Positions 1-9,804 are shown, counted from the first letter of the stretch. The stretch: DNA of 64,000 nucleotides from Paralcaligenes sp. KSB-10 (GCF_021266465.1 NZ_CP089848.1:3720001-3784000); one strand, 5' to 3'. The notes: a model not told the origin generated them from the letters alone. Numbers and translations: made by a program.

Positions 1-479
1 GGCGCATTCATTATGAGTTCTTCGGGCCCGCCACGGTCCTGGAGACGGGCGAGGGCGAGCCTGACAACCCAGTAGCCGGCGCGGCGACGCAGGAACCTGG
101 TCAGCTCATGGCTTCCCCCGCCTCCACGGCTGGCCGGACCCAGAGAACAGGTTTGCCCTTGGCGCCCGCAGAGTCCCTGCCCAGTGTTGTGCGGGCTGTC
201 GCCGCGGCGCCCGCCGCCGGCATGCAGGTCAGCTTCGGGTCGACGGGCATTACGGTGCCCTGGGACGACTCTTGTTCGTCCCTGCTGGACCTGGCCGAGC
301 AGGCGGGATTGAGTCCCGACTTCAATTGTCGTGCCGGATTATGCAACACATGTATGTCGACCCTGGTGTCCGGGCAGGTCGAGTATTTCGAGCCTCCGCT
401 GGACCCGCCGCCGGAGGGCAAGGTGCTGCTGTGCTGTTCACGGCCCGCCGGCTCCCTCGTTATAGAACTTGCCGCGTAG
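1..479 (+). CDS. C-terminal part of an oxidoreductase with a terminal [2Fe-2S] ferredoxin domain (5' truncated)
   Basis: The frame is open from the window edge (first full codon at position 3), so the start lies outside. The first residues, HYEFFGPA, resemble the end of the NAD/flavin module of ferredoxin-reductase-type enzymes. A linker rich in Ala/Pro/Gly follows, then a plant-type [2Fe-2S] domain with the CRAGLCNTC (Cx4CxxC) loop and a distal Cys in KVLLCC. This order, with flavin/NAD module first and [2Fe-2S] last, is that of phthalate-dioxygenase-reductase-like proteins and of MOSC/FAD-oxidoreductase fusions. Such proteins pass electrons from NAD(P)H to an oxygenase or other acceptor. 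The substrate cannot be told from this fragment. It converges on hutC with a 44-bp gap. Confidence 0.8.
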   Translation, partial: RIHYEFFGPATVLETGEGEPDNPVAGAATQEPGQLMASPASTAGRTQRTGLPLAPAESLPSVVRAVAAAPAAGMQVSFGSTGITVPWDDSCSSLLDLAEQAGLSPDFNCRAGLCNTCMSTLVSGQVEYFEPPLDPPPEGKVLLCCSRPAGSLVIELAA

Positions 480-523
480 CCACTGGCGCCAGGGTGGGCC
501 TGTGTGCCCAGCCCAGACGCTCA

Positions 524-1258
524 TCAATACTTGCCCGCAAACTTGTATCGGTTCCCTGGGTGCCACATCGTGGCGTTCGACGTGAACGCGCGGTTCGAGA
601 AGGTGATCCGGTCCATTACCAGGCAAGGCTGCGACACTGGAATATCCAGCGGCGCGGCGATTTCCTTGGTAGGCAGCCTGACCTCGATCGTGTATTGCCC
701 GCTGGGCAGAGGAGCCACGCGCATCAAGTATTCGTTGGGTGTCTGGGTTTCCCAATTTTGCTCCAGGTAATCCGGGGCGACCGAGGAGTCGACCAGCCGG
801 TCTTCGATCTGGATCGCGATGTCGTTTTCATAATGCACGATGACCGAGCGGAACAGCTTGGTTTCAGGCGCAATCTGGAATCGCCGCGCCTGGATGTCAT
901 TGGCTGGCAAGGACTCCAGTTGCAAGACCTTGCTGCTATGGCGATGGCCGCGGTCGCGGATGTCTTGCGCGATGCTGCGGATTTCGATCAACGTCGACTG
1001 GAATTTGGGTTGCGCCACAAAGGTGCCCGAGCCCTTGTAGCGCACCAGCAGTTGGTCGGTCGTGAGTTCGCGCAGAGCGCGATTGACCGTCATGCGGGAG
1101 ACGTTGAACGTTTCGCACAAGGCCAGCTCGGTGGGAATCAGGTCACCCTCTTTCCAGACCCCATTTTGAATTTGTTCGAGAACATAGTTCTTGATCTGCT
1201 GATAGGCCGGCTGGACATCACCTGGCTTTAGTTCCGGAACGGGGCGTTTGTGACGCAT
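524..1258 (-). CDS. hutC: Histidine utilisation repressor HutC (GntR family, UTRA domain)
   Basis: A 244-residue GntR/HutC-subfamily repressor. Residues ~15-80 form the winged helix (ELALCETFNVSRMTVNRAL is the recognition region), followed by a UTRA ligand-binding domain ending in the typical TMWHPGNRYKFAGKY tail. HutC proteins bind urocanate and derepress hut operons. The start at 1258 is preferred because AGGAG lies 6 nt upstream; the frame is open to 1342, but that would overlap the presumed operator. It is transcribed away from hutU, and the shared intergenic region carries a long inverted repeat (1310-1342) suited to autoregulation and control of hutUH. The surrounding complete hut pathway makes the assignment firm. 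Confidence 0.95.
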   Translation of the reverse strand: MRHKRPVPELKPGDVQPAYQQIKNYVLEQIQNGVWKEGDLIPTELALCETFNVSRMTVNRALRELTTDQLLVRYKGSGTFVAQPKFQSTLIEIRSIAQDIRDRGHRHSSKVLQLESLPANDIQARRFQIAPETKLFRSVIVHYENDIAIQIEDRLVDSSVAPDYLEQNWETQTPNEYLMRVAPLPSGQYTIEVRLPTKEIAAPLDIPVSQPCLVMDRITFSNRAFTSNATMWHPGNRYKFAGKY

Positions 1259-1309
1259 GTCATCTCCTAACATATTGATATTTTTGGGTTTTAAAAAAAT
1301 ATCATTTAT

Positions 1310-1342
1310 ATGTATAGACAAATAAAAAGTTTGCCTATACAT
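1310..1342. promoter_or_regulatory. Probable HutC operator between hutC and hutU (13-bp inverted repeat)
   Basis: The arms are ATGTATAGACAAA (1310-1322) and TTTGCCTATACAT (1330-1342). They match at 12 of 13 positions and are separated by 7 nt. Each arm contains TGTATAGACAA or its complement, close to the TTGTATATACAA palindrome found at 9805-9816 before the other hut operon. It lies 52 bp upstream of the hutC start and 110 bp upstream of hutU, where one repressor dimer pair could block both promoters. HutC binding is inferred from this coincidence and from the known preference of HutC-subfamily regulators for TGTA-type palindromes. Confidence 0.75.
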
Positions 1343-1452
1343 TACACCTTGAGCTTACAAGAAATTAAGCAGTTTGTCGGCGGAAATCGGTGCAAAGCCG
1401 GGACATCCGGCCCAGGCCCGATCGAATTCCGACGCACCCATCACATCTGGAG

Positions 1453-3174
1453 ATGAACGTGTCCAAAGATTCAGCAAGCACAATCAATCACGATCCGCGT
1501 TACGACGCCAGCCGCGAAATCCATGCCCCCACCGGCCCGACACTGCATTGCAAGAGCTGGGTGACCGAGGCGGCGTATCGCATGATCCAGAACAATCTCG
1601 ACCCAGCCGTGGCCGAAAACCCCAAGCATTTGGTGGTATACGGCGGCATTGGCCGAGCGGCCCGCAACTGGAAGTGCTACGACAAAATACTCGAGACCTT
1701 GAAAACGCTCGAAGACGATGAGTCTTTGCTCATTCAGTCGGGCAAGCCCGTGGGCGTGTTCAAGACCCACAAGGACGCTCCGCGCGTCCTGATCGCCAAT
1801 TCCAATCTGGTCCCCAAATGGGCGACCTGGGAAAAATTTCACGAACTGGACCGCGCCGGACTGTTCATGTACGGCCAAATGACGGCCGGCAGCTGGATTT
1901 ACATTGGCAGCCAGGGCATTATCCAGGGCACCTACGAAACCTTTGTCGAAGCCGCGCGCCAGCATTTCAGCGGCAGCATGGAAGGGCGCTGGATCCTGAC
2001 GGCGGGCCTGGGCGGCATGGGTGGCGCGCAGCCATTGGCGGCCAGCTTTGCCGGCGCCTGCTCGCTGACCATCGAGTGCCAGCAATCGAGCATCGACTTT
2101 CGTCTCAAGACGCGTTATCTGGACAAACAGGCACGCGATCTGGACGAAGCGCTGGAATTGATCGGGCACCATACGGCGCGCAAGGAAGCCATATCCATAG
2201 GCCTGCTGGGCAATGCGGCCGATATCCTGCCTGAACTGGTGAAGCGCGTTAAGCAGGGCGGCATACGCCCCGATCTGGTCACCGATCAGACCTCGGCGCA
2301 TGACCTCGTCAATGGCTACCTGCCTTCAGGCTGGGCCGTGGCGCAATGGAAAGCGGCGCAAAAAGACCCAGGCCAGCATGCCGGATTACAGGCCGAGGCG
2401 GCCCGCTCGTGTGCCGTGCATGTGCAGGCCATGCTCGATTTCCAGAGCATGGGCGTGCCGGTGGTCGACTACGGCAACAACATCCGTCAGGTGGCTTTCG
2501 ATCAAGGAGTGCAAAACGCGTTCGATTTTCCCGGTTTCGTGCCGGCCTATATACGCCCGCTGTTCTGCGAAGGCAAGGGGCCCTTCCGCTGGGTGGCGTT
2601 GTCGGGCGACCCCGAAGACATCTATAAAACAGACCGCAAGCTCAAAGAGCTGTTTCCCGCCAATAAACACGTGCACCGCTGGCTGGACATGGCCAGGGAG
2701 CGCATTGCCTTTCAGGGGCTGCCGGCGCGTATTTGCTGGCTCGGCCTGGGTGAGCGCGATGTGGCCGGCCTGGCGTTTAACGAGATGGTCAAGAGCGGCG
2801 AACTGAAAGGTCCCATCGTGATCGGCCGCGATCATCTGGACACGGGCTCGGTAGCCAGCCCCAATCGTGAAACCGAAGCCATGCGCGACGGTACCGACGC
2901 GGTTTCCGACTGGCCCTTGCTCAATGCGCTGCTCAACACGGCCGGGGGCGCCAGCTGGGTTTCGTTCCATCACGGCGGCGGAGTAGGGATGGGCTACAGC
3001 CAGCATGCGGGCATGGTGATTGTGGCCGACGGCAGCGATGCCGCGCGCGAGCGGCTGGCACGCGTGCTGGTCAACGATTGCGCCAGCGGCGTCATGCGCC
3101 ACGCCGATGCCGGCTACGAGCTGGCGATCAAGACCGCGCGGGAATACGGTTTGAAACTGCCGATGATCGATTGA
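1453..3174 (+). CDS. hutU: Urocanate hydratase (urocanase)
   Basis: Urocanase converts urocanate to 4-imidazolone-5-propionate, the second step of histidine degradation, in the cytoplasm with tightly bound NAD+. The protein is about 573 residues, close to the family's usual ~555-560. It shows the NAD-binding stretch [11 protein letters not shown], the conserved Cys region [11 protein letters not shown], and the signature [13 protein letters not shown] followed by [17 protein letters not shown] near the C-terminus. ATG 1453 directly abuts GGAG, whereas GTG 1459 sits 6 nt from the same GGAG and may be the real start. The frame is open to 1390, but upstream residues look non-coding. It is followed by hutH after 79 bp in one transcription unit. 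Confidence 0.97.
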   Translation: MNVSKDSASTINHDPRYDASREIHAPTGPTLHCKSWVTEAAYRMIQNNLDPAVAENPKHLVVYGGIGRAARNWKCYDKILETLKTLEDDESLLIQSGKPVGVFKTHKDAPRVLIANSNLVPKWATWEKFHELDRAGLFMYGQMTAGSWIYIGSQGIIQGTYETFVEAARQHFSGSMEGRWILTAGLGGMGGAQPLAASFAGACSLTIECQQSSIDFRLKTRYLDKQARDLDEALELIGHHTARKEAISIGLLGNAADILPELVKRVKQGGIRPDLVTDQTSAHDLVNGYLPSGWAVAQWKAAQKDPGQHAGLQAEAARSCAVHVQAMLDFQSMGVPVVDYGNNIRQVAFDQGVQNAFDFPGFVPAYIRPLFCEGKGPFRWVALSGDPEDIYKTDRKLKELFPANKHVHRWLDMARERIAFQGLPARICWLGLGERDVAGLAFNEMVKSGELKGPIVIGRDHLDTGSVASPNRETEAMRDGTDAVSDWPLLNALLNTAGGASWVSFHHGGGVGMGYSQHAGMVIVADGSDAARERLARVLVNDCASGVMRHADAGYELAIKTAREYGLKLPMID

Positions 3175-3253
3175 AAAGCCGAAAAAGAAGGTCGGCCCCG
3201 TTTTTTTCATCCCCCCCGACCCCTGCAACACTGTTACGTACCAAGAGCGAGTC

Positions 3254-4801
3254 ATGAAACATACCCTGTTGATTCAACCCGGAAAACTCAGCCTGAAAGA
3301 AATTCGCAGCATCTGGCGCGACGAAGTCAATCTTGCCCTGCCCGACAGCGCGATCGAAGCCATGAATGCTTCCTCGGCCATCGTCAAGAAAATCATCGAC
3401 AAAGGCGATGCCGCGTATGGCATCAATACTGGCTTCGGCAAACTGGCGCATACCCGGATCCCCGACGAAGACCTTGAGCGCCTGCAGAAAAACCTGATTC
3501 TTTCGCATTCGGTGGGCGTGGGCGAAGCCCTCTCGCCCGAAGTGGTACGCTTGGTCATGGCCCTGAAAATCGGCAGCCTGGCGCGCGGTTTTTCGGGCAT
3601 ACGTCCGGCCGTGGTAACGGCACTGCTCGATATGTACAACGCGGGCGTGGTGCCGCATATTCCCGCCAAAGGCTCGGTGGGCGCTTCGGGCGACCTGGCC
3701 CCCTTGTCGCACATGACGCTGACCCTGATCGGCGAGGGGCGGGCGTTTTATAAGGGCCAGTCGATGGAATCGAGCGAGGCCCTGCGCCAGGCCGGCATCG
3801 CTCCCATTGTGCTGGCCGCCAAAGAAGGCCTGGCCTTGATCAACGGCACGCAGGTGTCGACGGCCTTGTCCCTGAATGGCTTGTTCGTGGGCACTATTCT
3901 GTTTCGCAATGCCGTGCTGGCGGGGGCGCTCAGCGTCGACGCCGCCAAGGGCAGCGACGCGCCCTTCGATCCGCGCGTCCATGAAATTCGCGGCCAGGCC
4001 GGCCAGATTTATGCCGCGGACCTGTATCGCCGCTTATTGGCCGGCAGCGAAATCCGCCAATCGCACAGGCTGAACGACAACAAGGTGCAGGACCCGTACA
4101 GCCTGCGCTGCCAGCCCCAAGTCATGGGTGCGGTGCACGATCTATTGCAGCAGGCCTCGAATACCTTGCTGATCGAGGCCAATGCCGTGACGGACAATCC
4201 TCTGATTTTTCCCGGAAAGGATGGCCAGCCCGATCAGGTTATTTCGGGAGGCAACTTTCATGCGGAACCGGTGGCGTTTGCGTCCGACATCCTGGCCCTG
4301 GCGATTTCTGAAATCGGCGGCCTGGCCGAACGCCGCGTGGCCTTGCTGATCGACGCCAGTATTTCCGGCCTGCCGCCGTTCCTGGTGCCTTCCGCCGGCT
4401 TGAACTCGGGCTTCATGATTGCGCATGTCACGGCCGCCGCTCTGGCATCCGAAAACAAATCCCTGGCGCATCCCGCCAGCGTCGACAGCCTGCCCACTTC
4501 AGCCAACCAGGAAGACCATGTCAGCATGGCGACCTTCGCCGGCCGCAGGCTGATCGAGATGACGCAGAACACGGCAAGCATTATCGCCATCGAATTGATG
4601 TGTGCGGCACAGGGTATCGATTTCCATGCTCCCATGAAAACCTCGGGGCCATTGCAACAAGTGCACAGCCTGATACGCGCGGCCGTGCCGTTCTATCAGG
4701 AAGACCGCCTGCTGGCCCCGGACATCGATGCGCTGACCGAGCGCGTGCTCAGCGAAGCCTTGCTTGCCGGGCAGGAGTGGTCCGCGACTGACATGGTTTA
4801 G
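3254..4801 (+). CDS. hutH: Histidine ammonia-lyase (histidase)
   Basis: HutH deaminates L-histidine to urocanate and ammonia, the first step of the pathway. It is 515 residues, normal for the family. The Ala-Ser-Gly triad that cyclises into the MIO electrophile is residues 144-146 in [14 protein letters not shown], and the NxxTDNPL-type region [12 protein letters not shown] is intact. The C-terminus reads QEWSATDMV before a TAG stop. That TAG is at the same time the outermost part of the terminal inverted repeat of the palindromic element at 4799-5535, so the 3' end may have been set by that element. There is only a weak ribosome binding site (AAGAGCGAG) before the ATG. Confidence 0.97.
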   Translation: MKHTLLIQPGKLSLKEIRSIWRDEVNLALPDSAIEAMNASSAIVKKIIDKGDAAYGINTGFGKLAHTRIPDEDLERLQKNLILSHSVGVGEALSPEVVRLVMALKIGSLARGFSGIRPAVVTALLDMYNAGVVPHIPAKGSVGASGDLAPLSHMTLTLIGEGRAFYKGQSMESSEALRQAGIAPIVLAAKEGLALINGTQVSTALSLNGLFVGTILFRNAVLAGALSVDAAKGSDAPFDPRVHEIRGQAGQIYAADLYRRLLAGSEIRQSHRLNDNKVQDPYSLRCQPQVMGAVHDLLQQASNTLLIEANAVTDNPLIFPGKDGQPDQVISGGNFHAEPVAFASDILALAISEIGGLAERRVALLIDASISGLPPFLVPSAGLNSGFMIAHVTAAALASENKSLAHPASVDSLPTSANQEDHVSMATFAGRRLIEMTQNTASIIAIELMCAAQGIDFHAPMKTSGPLQQVHSLIRAAVPFYQEDRLLAPDIDALTERVLSEALLAGQEWSATDMV

Positions 4802-4959
4802 AGCATTTTTGGTTTAGATGTTTACGGCACTGGACGCTGTTGAGTCACTTTGTTTTTAGCCGTTTTTAGGATTGGGTAGGCTGTACTGGCTTGAGCGATG
4901 AATTTGGGCTGTGCGTTGCTGTGTAGTCTGTGTAGGCGCGATCGTAGTTCTATTAAGAC

Positions 4960-5180
4960 GCCGCAGGGTGGGTGGTGCTGTACAGTCCGGCACGTCCAGC
5001 GGTCGGCTAGCTGCGCTAGCCGACTACCCGGGTCTGCCTCGTCCAGGCGGGCGTCGGGCGAACTCGCCCGGCCTCGCGAGGCCGGGCTCAGACAGCGCCC
5101 GCCGAAGGCCCCCGCCTTCCCTTCGTCAGCACCCGGCGCTGGACTACCGCCGGACTGCACAGCACCACCCACCCTGCGGC
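4960..5180. repeat. Module A inverted repeat of palindromic element copy 1
   Basis: Two 32-bp arms (4960-4991, 5149-5180) with a single mismatch enclose 157 bp that holds smaller hairpins, including a GGTCGGCTAGC/GCTAGCCGACTACC stem-loop and a 22-bp palindrome at 5066-5087. The matching module in copy 2 (37376-37596) has exactly the same length. The two copies differ at arm positions 14 and 24, and both arms carry the corresponding change, so pairing is kept. Confidence 0.9.
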
Positions 5181-5274
5181 TTGCGTTGAGGAAATGCATA
5201 GAGGGAAGCGTTGAGGTCATGCATCGAGGTATACGCTGAGTCGGCAAGTTCATTCCAGGCATGCCGCAATGTGA

Positions 5275-5476
5275 GCCGTCTATCGGGGCTAGGGGTCAGG
5301 ACCGGCGTAAGGCGTGCGCCGGATGCTACCGTAGGGAAGGCGGGGGCTTTCGGCGGGCCATGTTTGAGCGCAGCCGCGCCAGCGGCGTAGCGAGTTTGGC
5401 CCGACGCCCGCCTGGACGAGGTAGATCCGGATCAAGCACGCCGTGCCGGGCCTGACCCCTAGCCCCGATAGACGGC
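5275..5476. repeat. Module B inverted repeat of palindromic element copy 1
   Basis: The 32-bp arms at 5275-5306 and 5445-5476 match at 31 positions and enclose 138 bp. The length (202 bp) is identical to module B of copy 2 (37737-37938). The arm centre reads GGGGCTAGGGG/CCCCTAGCCCC here and GGGGCTTGGGG/CCCCAAGCCCC in copy 2, an A-T to T-A swap that keeps the base pair. The interior is an inverted, diverged copy of module A. Confidence 0.9.
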
Positions 5477-5558
5477 GTCTTCAAATACCAAACCGTTGAA
5501 TACCATAAAACAACTCGAACAAAAAAATGCGCTAGTTGACCTGTATAGATTGATACAA

Positions 5559-5585
5559 GGGCCGCCGCCCCCGCGTCGTAAGAAC
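5559..5585 (-). repeat. Half-element relic of the second hairpin family
   Basis: Read on the minus strand, this 27-bp stretch is GTTCTTACGACGCGGGGG followed by CGGCGGCCC. It matches the left boundary of the hairpin element at 58075-58101 with two differences and resembles the one at 43088-43113. No right arm is present. It lies between composite element copy 1 and hutG, so two unrelated repeat families meet in this gap. The remaining ~65 bp before the hutG stop show nothing recognisable. Confidence 0.6.
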
Positions 5586-5650
5586 GCAGGTGGCCGCTAT
5601 AAAACAGCCCCACGGAAACAGCCTCCTGCGGGCAGCTACAAGGGTCATCC

Positions 5651-6466
5651 CTACGAAATCTTTCGCAGCCACTCCAGGGCCACTTCAACCGCGGCCTGCA
5701 CGGCCGGGGCCGCCTCCTTGGCCCTGTCCTCCACATAGGCATAAGGATGGCTTTCATCCATATAGGTAATTTGCGACTGCTCCAATTGCACCGCAATCAC
5801 GCCTTCCGAGGGGCGACCGTACTCGCGGGTAATATATCCGCCCGTAAACCGGCCATTGGCCACCGCGGTGTAGCGACCCCGGCGCGTAACCGTGTCGGCC
5901 AGTTCCTGGGCCAGGCCGGCCGGCGCGCTCGCATCCCGGGACGTGCCGAAATTGAAATCCGGCAGCCGCCCTTCAAAAAAACGCGGTACATGCGAGCGTA
6001 TTGAATGCGCTTCCCACAGCAGCGCCTTGCCGTGCTTGTTCCTGAGCCGTTCGATCTCTTGCTGAAGCGCCGCATGATAAGGCCGCCAGTACAGATCCAG
6101 GCGCCGCTTCTGCTCGGCTTCGCCGGGCTCGTGCCCGGGGGCGTACAGCGCTTCCTTGTCGAATGTATCCACAGGCAGCAAGCCCGTGGTGTCCTGGCCG
6201 GGGTACAGATTGGCGCCATCGGGCGGGCGGTTCAGGTCGATGACGTAGCGCGAATAGCCGGGCTGCAATATCGACGCCCCCATTGTCTGCGCAAAGGCGT
6301 ACAGGCGATCCAGATGCCAATCGGTATCGTCGTAGCGCTGGGCTATGGGCGTCATGGTGCGTGCGATATCGGCTGGGATGCGGGTGCCCATATGCGGGAT
6401 CGACACCAGGAGTGGAATCGATCCCTGGACAAGAGTAAAGACGGGTTGATCGGTGGCAGTGCTCAT
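5651..6466 (-). CDS. hutG: N-formylglutamate deformylase (N-formylglutamate amidohydrolase)
   Basis: HutG hydrolyses N-formyl-L-glutamate to glutamate and formate, the last step of the five-step histidine pathway that runs through HutF. The 271-residue protein is of usual size and belongs to the FGase family; SIPHMGTRIP near residue 25, YSRYVIDLNRPP near residue 75 and LLWEAHSIRSHVP are the conserved metal/substrate regions. The chosen ATG (6466) overlaps the hutF stop in an ATGA junction, the signature of translational coupling. Longer in-frame extensions upstream would run through hutF. It ends in the repeat-rich gap that faces hutH. Confidence 0.95.
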   Translation of the reverse strand: MSTATDQPVFTLVQGSIPLLVSIPHMGTRIPADIARTMTPIAQRYDDTDWHLDRLYAFAQTMGASILQPGYSRYVIDLNRPPDGANLYPGQDTTGLLPVDTFDKEALYAPGHEPGEAEQKRRLDLYWRPYHAALQQEIERLRNKHGKALLWEAHSIRSHVPRFFEGRLPDFNFGTSRDASAPAGLAQELADTVTRRGRYTAVANGRFTGGYITREYGRPSEGVIAVQLEQSQITYMDESHPYAYVEDRAKEAAPAVQAAVEVALEWLRKIS

Positions 6467-7902
6467 GATCGAGATCCTTGCTGTAGTAATTCCGTAAGGG
6501 CGAGCCGGTAGCGCGCATACGCCTGTTCTTCGCCGTGATGGCGCCGCTCGCGCACGACATGCCGGCCCGCGACATATACATCGCGAATGGCGGTGGTGGC
6601 GCTGCGCTCGCTGAAGACGAGCCCCGATAGCCACATGTCGGGCCGTTGCTCGGCCAAGTGTGGATGATCGGGATCGAGCACCATGAAGTCGGCCTGGCGG
6701 CCCACGACCAGGGATCCGATGGAGCGGCCGCTGGCCAGGGCGCCGCCGGACGCCGCATCGTCAAAGAGCCGGTCGGCCACCTGCGGCTGCCGGGGCGAGG
6801 CCAGCACATTGCGTTCATGGCGCAACAGGCGCTGCCCATATTCCAGTAGGCGCAGCTCCGAGCGCCAGTCCACGCCGATGTGGCTATCGGAGCCCAGTCC
6901 GAAACGCCCTTGGGCGGACAGGTAATCCGCGGCGGGAAAGATACCGTCGCCCAGATTGGCTTCGGTTATCGGGCACAGGCCCGCCACGGCGCCGCTTTGG
7001 GCAAGCGCTTGAGTTTCGTCGCCGTCTACATGGGTGGCGTGCACCAGGCACCAGCGCTGATCGACCTTGAAATGATCGAGCAGCCAGCGTACTGGCCGGA
7101 CTCCTTCGGTTTCCACACAGGCCTGAACTTCAGCCAGTTGCTCGGCAATATGAATATGGATAGGCGCATTTGGGAAATGCCGGTCGAGGCCATTGAACAG
7201 GGCCTTGAGCGAGGAGGGAGAAACCGCGCGCAAGGAATGCGGCGCAACACCGTAGCGCCGTTGCGCGCTTTCCGGCCGGGCGTGGCGCAGGCCCTCGAGC
7301 ATGTCCAGCAATTGTTCGGGTGTATTGATGAAGCGCCGCTGGTCCTGGCGCGGCGCCTGCGCTCCAAAGCCGCTGTATTGGTACAGCACAGGCAGCATGG
7401 TCATGCCTATGCCGGCCTGTTCCGCTGCATCGACAACCCGTTCCGACAACTCGGCCGGCCGGGTGTGGCGCATGCCATCGGCCTGGTGGTGCACGTAATG
7501 GAATTCGCACACCGAGGTATAGCCCGCCTTCAGCATTTCGATATACAGCCAGTGCGCGATGGCCGATATGCTGTCGGGCGAAAGGCGGGCCGCAAAGCGG
7601 TACATCAGGTCGCGCCAGCTCCAGAAGCTATCGGCCGCATTGGCGCGGTATTCGGTCAAGCCCGCCATGGCGCTTTGGAAAGCATGCGAATGCAGGTTGG
7701 GCATGCCGGCGAGGACCGGTCCGCAAACACGCTGAAGATTCAGGGTTTCACCCAGAACTTCCTCCGTGATGTGGCTACGCACGGTGGTAAGCGTACCGTT
7801 TTCATTCCATTCCAGCAGCACATCGGGCTGCCAGCCGCTGCGCAGACGGGCATAGGGGGCAAACAGAGCGCCGCCTGCCGGGCTCGGTGTCTTGTCGCTC
7901 AT
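6463..7902 (-). CDS. hutF: Formimidoylglutamate deiminase
   Basis: HutF converts N-formimidoyl-L-glutamate to N-formylglutamate and ammonia. It belongs to the amidohydrolase superfamily with a zinc TIM barrel. In 479 residues it shows the metal-binding [11 protein letters not shown], the [12 protein letters not shown] strand, [10 protein letters not shown] and [12 protein letters not shown], the four expected metal or catalytic regions in order. It overlaps hutI upstream and hutG downstream by 4 nt (ATGA) each, so the three genes are co-translated. Its presence, and the absence of a formiminoglutamase-type HutG, shows that this organism uses the five-enzyme Pseudomonas-type route. Confidence 0.95.
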   Translation of the reverse strand: MSDKTPSPAGGALFAPYARLRSGWQPDVLLEWNENGTLTTVRSHITEEVLGETLNLQRVCGPVLAGMPNLHSHAFQSAMAGLTEYRANAADSFWSWRDLMYRFAARLSPDSISAIAHWLYIEMLKAGYTSVCEFHYVHHQADGMRHTRPAELSERVVDAAEQAGIGMTMLPVLYQYSGFGAQAPRQDQRRFINTPEQLLDMLEGLRHARPESAQRRYGVAPHSLRAVSPSSLKALFNGLDRHFPNAPIHIHIAEQLAEVQACVETEGVRPVRWLLDHFKVDQRWCLVHATHVDGDETQALAQSGAVAGLCPITEANLGDGIFPAADYLSAQGRFGLGSDSHIGVDWRSELRLLEYGQRLLRHERNVLASPRQPQVADRLFDDAASGGALASGRSIGSLVVGRQADFMVLDPDHPHLAEQRPDMWLSGLVFSERSATTAIRDVYVAGRHVVRERRHHGEEQAYARYRLALTELLQQGSRS

Positions 7903-9125
7903 GCGTTTCCTCGTTTGTCGATGGAGATCTGGCCGTGGCGCACGACCAGCTGGCAGCGATTCAGGCCGCTCCAGTAGGCCAGCTCGGCCAGCGATTCGAT
8001 GTCCCAGGCCACGAAGTCGGCGGGGGCGCCCAGGGTAATTTCGCCGCGTATGTCGGGATGGTTCAATGCCTGCGCCGCATGGATCGTTACGCCCGCCAGC
8101 GCTTCAGGTACCGATAGCCTGAACAAGGTGCAGGCCATGTTCAGCATGAGCAGCAGCGAGGTGGTGGGCGAGGTGCCGGGATTGCTGTCGGTTGAAATCG
8201 CGATGGGCACCCGATGCCGGCGCAGCAGGGCAATGGGCGGCAACTGGGTTTCGCGGATGAAGTAATACGCGCCGGGCAGCAGCACGGCCACGGTGCCGGC
8301 GTCGCGCATGGCGATCACGCCGGCCTCGTCGAGGAATTCCAGATGGTCGGCCGACAAGGCCTTGTAACGCGCTGCGAGGGCGGTCCCGCCCAGCAGTGAA
8401 AGTTGCTCGGCGTGCATTTTGACCGGCAGGCCGAAACGCCTGGCGGCCTGGAATACCCGTTCGGATTGAGCCAGGCTAAAGCCTATGCCTTCGCAGAACA
8501 CATCGACCGCATCGACCAGCTTTTCCTCGACCAGGGCGGGCAGCATGACATCGCACACCAGGTCGATATAGTCGTCGGCGCGGCCGGCGTATTCGGGGGG
8601 CAGCGCATGCGCGCCCAGAAAAGTGGTAAGCACCGTAACGGGGCGGGCTCGCCCCAGGCGTCGCGCCACGCGCAGCATCTTGCGTTCATTTTCCAGGTCC
8701 AGCCCATAGCCGGACTTGATTTCGATCGCGGTCACGCCCTCGGCCAGCAGAGCATCGAGACGGTGCAAGGCGGTGCGAAACAGTGTGTCTTCGCTGGCAT
8801 CGCGTGTCGCGCGTACGGTCGATATAATGCCGCCGCCCCGCCGGGCGATTTCTTCATAGCTGACCCCGGCCAGCCTCTGCGCGAATTCTTCCGCCCGGTT
8901 GCCGCCGTACACCAAGTGAGTGTGGCAGTCGATCAGCCCCGGGGTAACCAGCGCGCCCCGCAGATCGTGCTTCGGGCAATCCAGGTAGGGGGAGGGCAGT
9001 TGCGCCGAAGGGCCGAACCATTCGATGCGCTGGCCGCGTACAACCAGAGTGGCATTTTCAATAAGTTTTTCCGGGTTCGCCGTGGGAGCCAGCCTGGCAT
9101 TGGTCCATAGGCTTATATCCGACAT
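7899..9125 (-). CDS. hutI: Imidazolonepropionase
   Basis: HutI hydrolyses 4-imidazolone-5-propionate to N-formimidoylglutamate, the third step of the pathway. It is a 408-residue amidohydrolase-superfamily enzyme. The metal site is visible as [16 protein letters not shown] (near residue 75), [24 protein letters not shown] and [12 protein letters not shown]. Its start overlaps the end of hutD by 13 nt and its end overlaps hutF by 4 nt, placing it second in the hutD-I-F-G operon. Length and motif order are typical. Confidence 0.97.
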   Translation of the reverse strand: MSDISLWTNARLAPTANPEKLIENATLVVRGQRIEWFGPSAQLPSPYLDCPKHDLRGALVTPGLIDCHTHLVYGGNRAEEFAQRLAGVSYEEIARRGGGIISTVRATRDASEDTLFRTALHRLDALLAEGVTAIEIKSGYGLDLENERKMLRVARRLGRARPVTVLTTFLGAHALPPEYAGRADDYIDLVCDVMLPALVEEKLVDAVDVFCEGIGFSLAQSERVFQAARRFGLPVKMHAEQLSLLGGTALAARYKALSADHLEFLDEAGVIAMRDAGTVAVLLPGAYYFIRETQLPPIALLRRHRVPIAISTDSNPGTSPTTSLLLMLNMACTLFRLSVPEALAGVTIHAAQALNHPDIRGEITLGAPADFVAWDIESLAELAYWSGLNRCQLVVRHGQISIDKRGNA

Positions 9126-9775
9126 GGGAAGTCTCCTTGCAGGCGTATGCGCACGTCTATCAGGCGGTCATCGCCGGCGCCTGCGGGTTCGATGGCAAGC
9201 CGCAGGGCAGCTTCGCCCGACAGCGTCACGATCAAAGTATCGCCTGTTTGCAGCATATCCGGCGCATCCCGCCAGCCCATATCTCCAGACCGGATCCCGA
9301 ATGAACCAGCCGCGCAATGCAAAGCAGTGCAGCCTGGTTCCAGCGTCAAGGTTTGCGCCGTCTCACGCACATCCAGCCGGCCTGTGCCGGCCCCGCGCCG
9401 CACCATAAGATTGAAGTCTTGCGTCGGCCCATTAGGCAATTCGGCGCGGATAGGGGTTTCGCCCAAGAACCTGTGAGGCTCCCAGCGCGACAGACGGTGC
9501 GGTTCACCGCCGGCCTCATCAATGAGAATCATCGGCCCGCCGCGCGTTACCACCAGGGTGCGGTCGATATTGTGAAAGGTTGAAAAAGGCCCCGCCTGGG
9601 CGACATCGGCTACGCTGATGCGCCATAGGAAAGATTCGAACGAAGCATTGCCGGGGTGGCTGGCGATTTCGCGCGTGACGCCGCCGCCATTCTTCCAGGG
9701 CACCGCCCGCAGGTCGGCGGCCGCAATCAGGTCGACATGAATGGAAGGAGGGGCATGGTCGGTGTTCGGCGGCAT
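9113..9775 (-). CDS. hutD: HutD/Ves family protein
   Basis: A 220-residue cupin-like protein of the HutD/Ves family, recognised by [14 protein letters not shown] near the N-terminus and [17 protein letters not shown]. HutD is a conserved hut-operon member thought to buffer histidine breakdown or bind a pathway intermediate; no enzymatic reaction is established. It is the first gene of the minus-strand hut operon, overlapping hutI by 13 nt. A perfect HutC-like palindrome lies 30-41 bp upstream of its start. Confidence 0.92.
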   Translation of the reverse strand: MPPNTDHAPPSIHVDLIAAADLRAVPWKNGGGVTREIASHPGNASFESFLWRISVADVAQAGPFSTFHNIDRTLVVTRGGPMILIDEAGGEPHRLSRWEPHRFLGETPIRAELPNGPTQDFNLMVRRGAGTGRLDVRETAQTLTLEPGCTALHCAAGSFGIRSGDMGWRDAPDMLQTGDTLIVTLSGEAALRLAIEPAGAGDDRLIDVRIRLQGDFPCRI

Positions 9776-9804
9776 CTCGGTGCTTCTTTCTTCATTGATC
9801 GTGC

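Larger units (their letters stand above)
4799..5535. repeat. Composite palindromic element, copy 1 (737 bp, between hutH and hutG)
   Basis: A non-coding element between convergent genes, with a second copy at 37266-37994. It has outer terminal inverted repeats (from 4799 rightwards; from 5535 leftwards, reading CTAGCGCATTTTT on the minus strand). Inside are two inverted-repeat modules. Module A has 32-bp arms at 4960-4991 and 5149-5180 (31/32 matched); module B has 32-bp arms at 5275-5306 and 5445-5476 (31/32). Modules A and B are inverted copies of each other: 23 bp at 5037-5059 recurs reversed at 5399-5421, and 26 bp at 5097-5122 recurs with one change at 5333-5358. A 22-bp perfect palindrome sits at 5066-5087. 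No convincing gene lies inside. The function is unknown; a bidirectional transcription barrier or a non-autonomous mobile element are both possible. Confidence 0.9.

Noticed and set aside
272-1231. 319-codon plus-strand frame across the oxidoreductase end and hutC
   Set aside because: It is antisense to hutC, out of frame with the [2Fe-2S] domain, and has no domain of its own.
3178-3207. Hairpin GCCGA/TCGGC followed by a T-run between hutU and hutH
   Set aside because: The stem is only 5 bp, with extra bases before the T-run; too weak to call a terminator or attenuator within the hutUH unit.
4799-5535. CRISPR array or tandem repeat
   Set aside because: Repeats are inverted and in pairs; there are no regularly spaced direct repeats and no cas genes.
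4822-5796. Several open frames of 60-150 codons inside composite element copy 1 and its flank, with similar ones in copy 2
   Set aside because: They cross inverted-repeat arms, have Arg/Pro/Gly-rich products without domains, and the two copies carry length and base changes outside a protein-like pattern.
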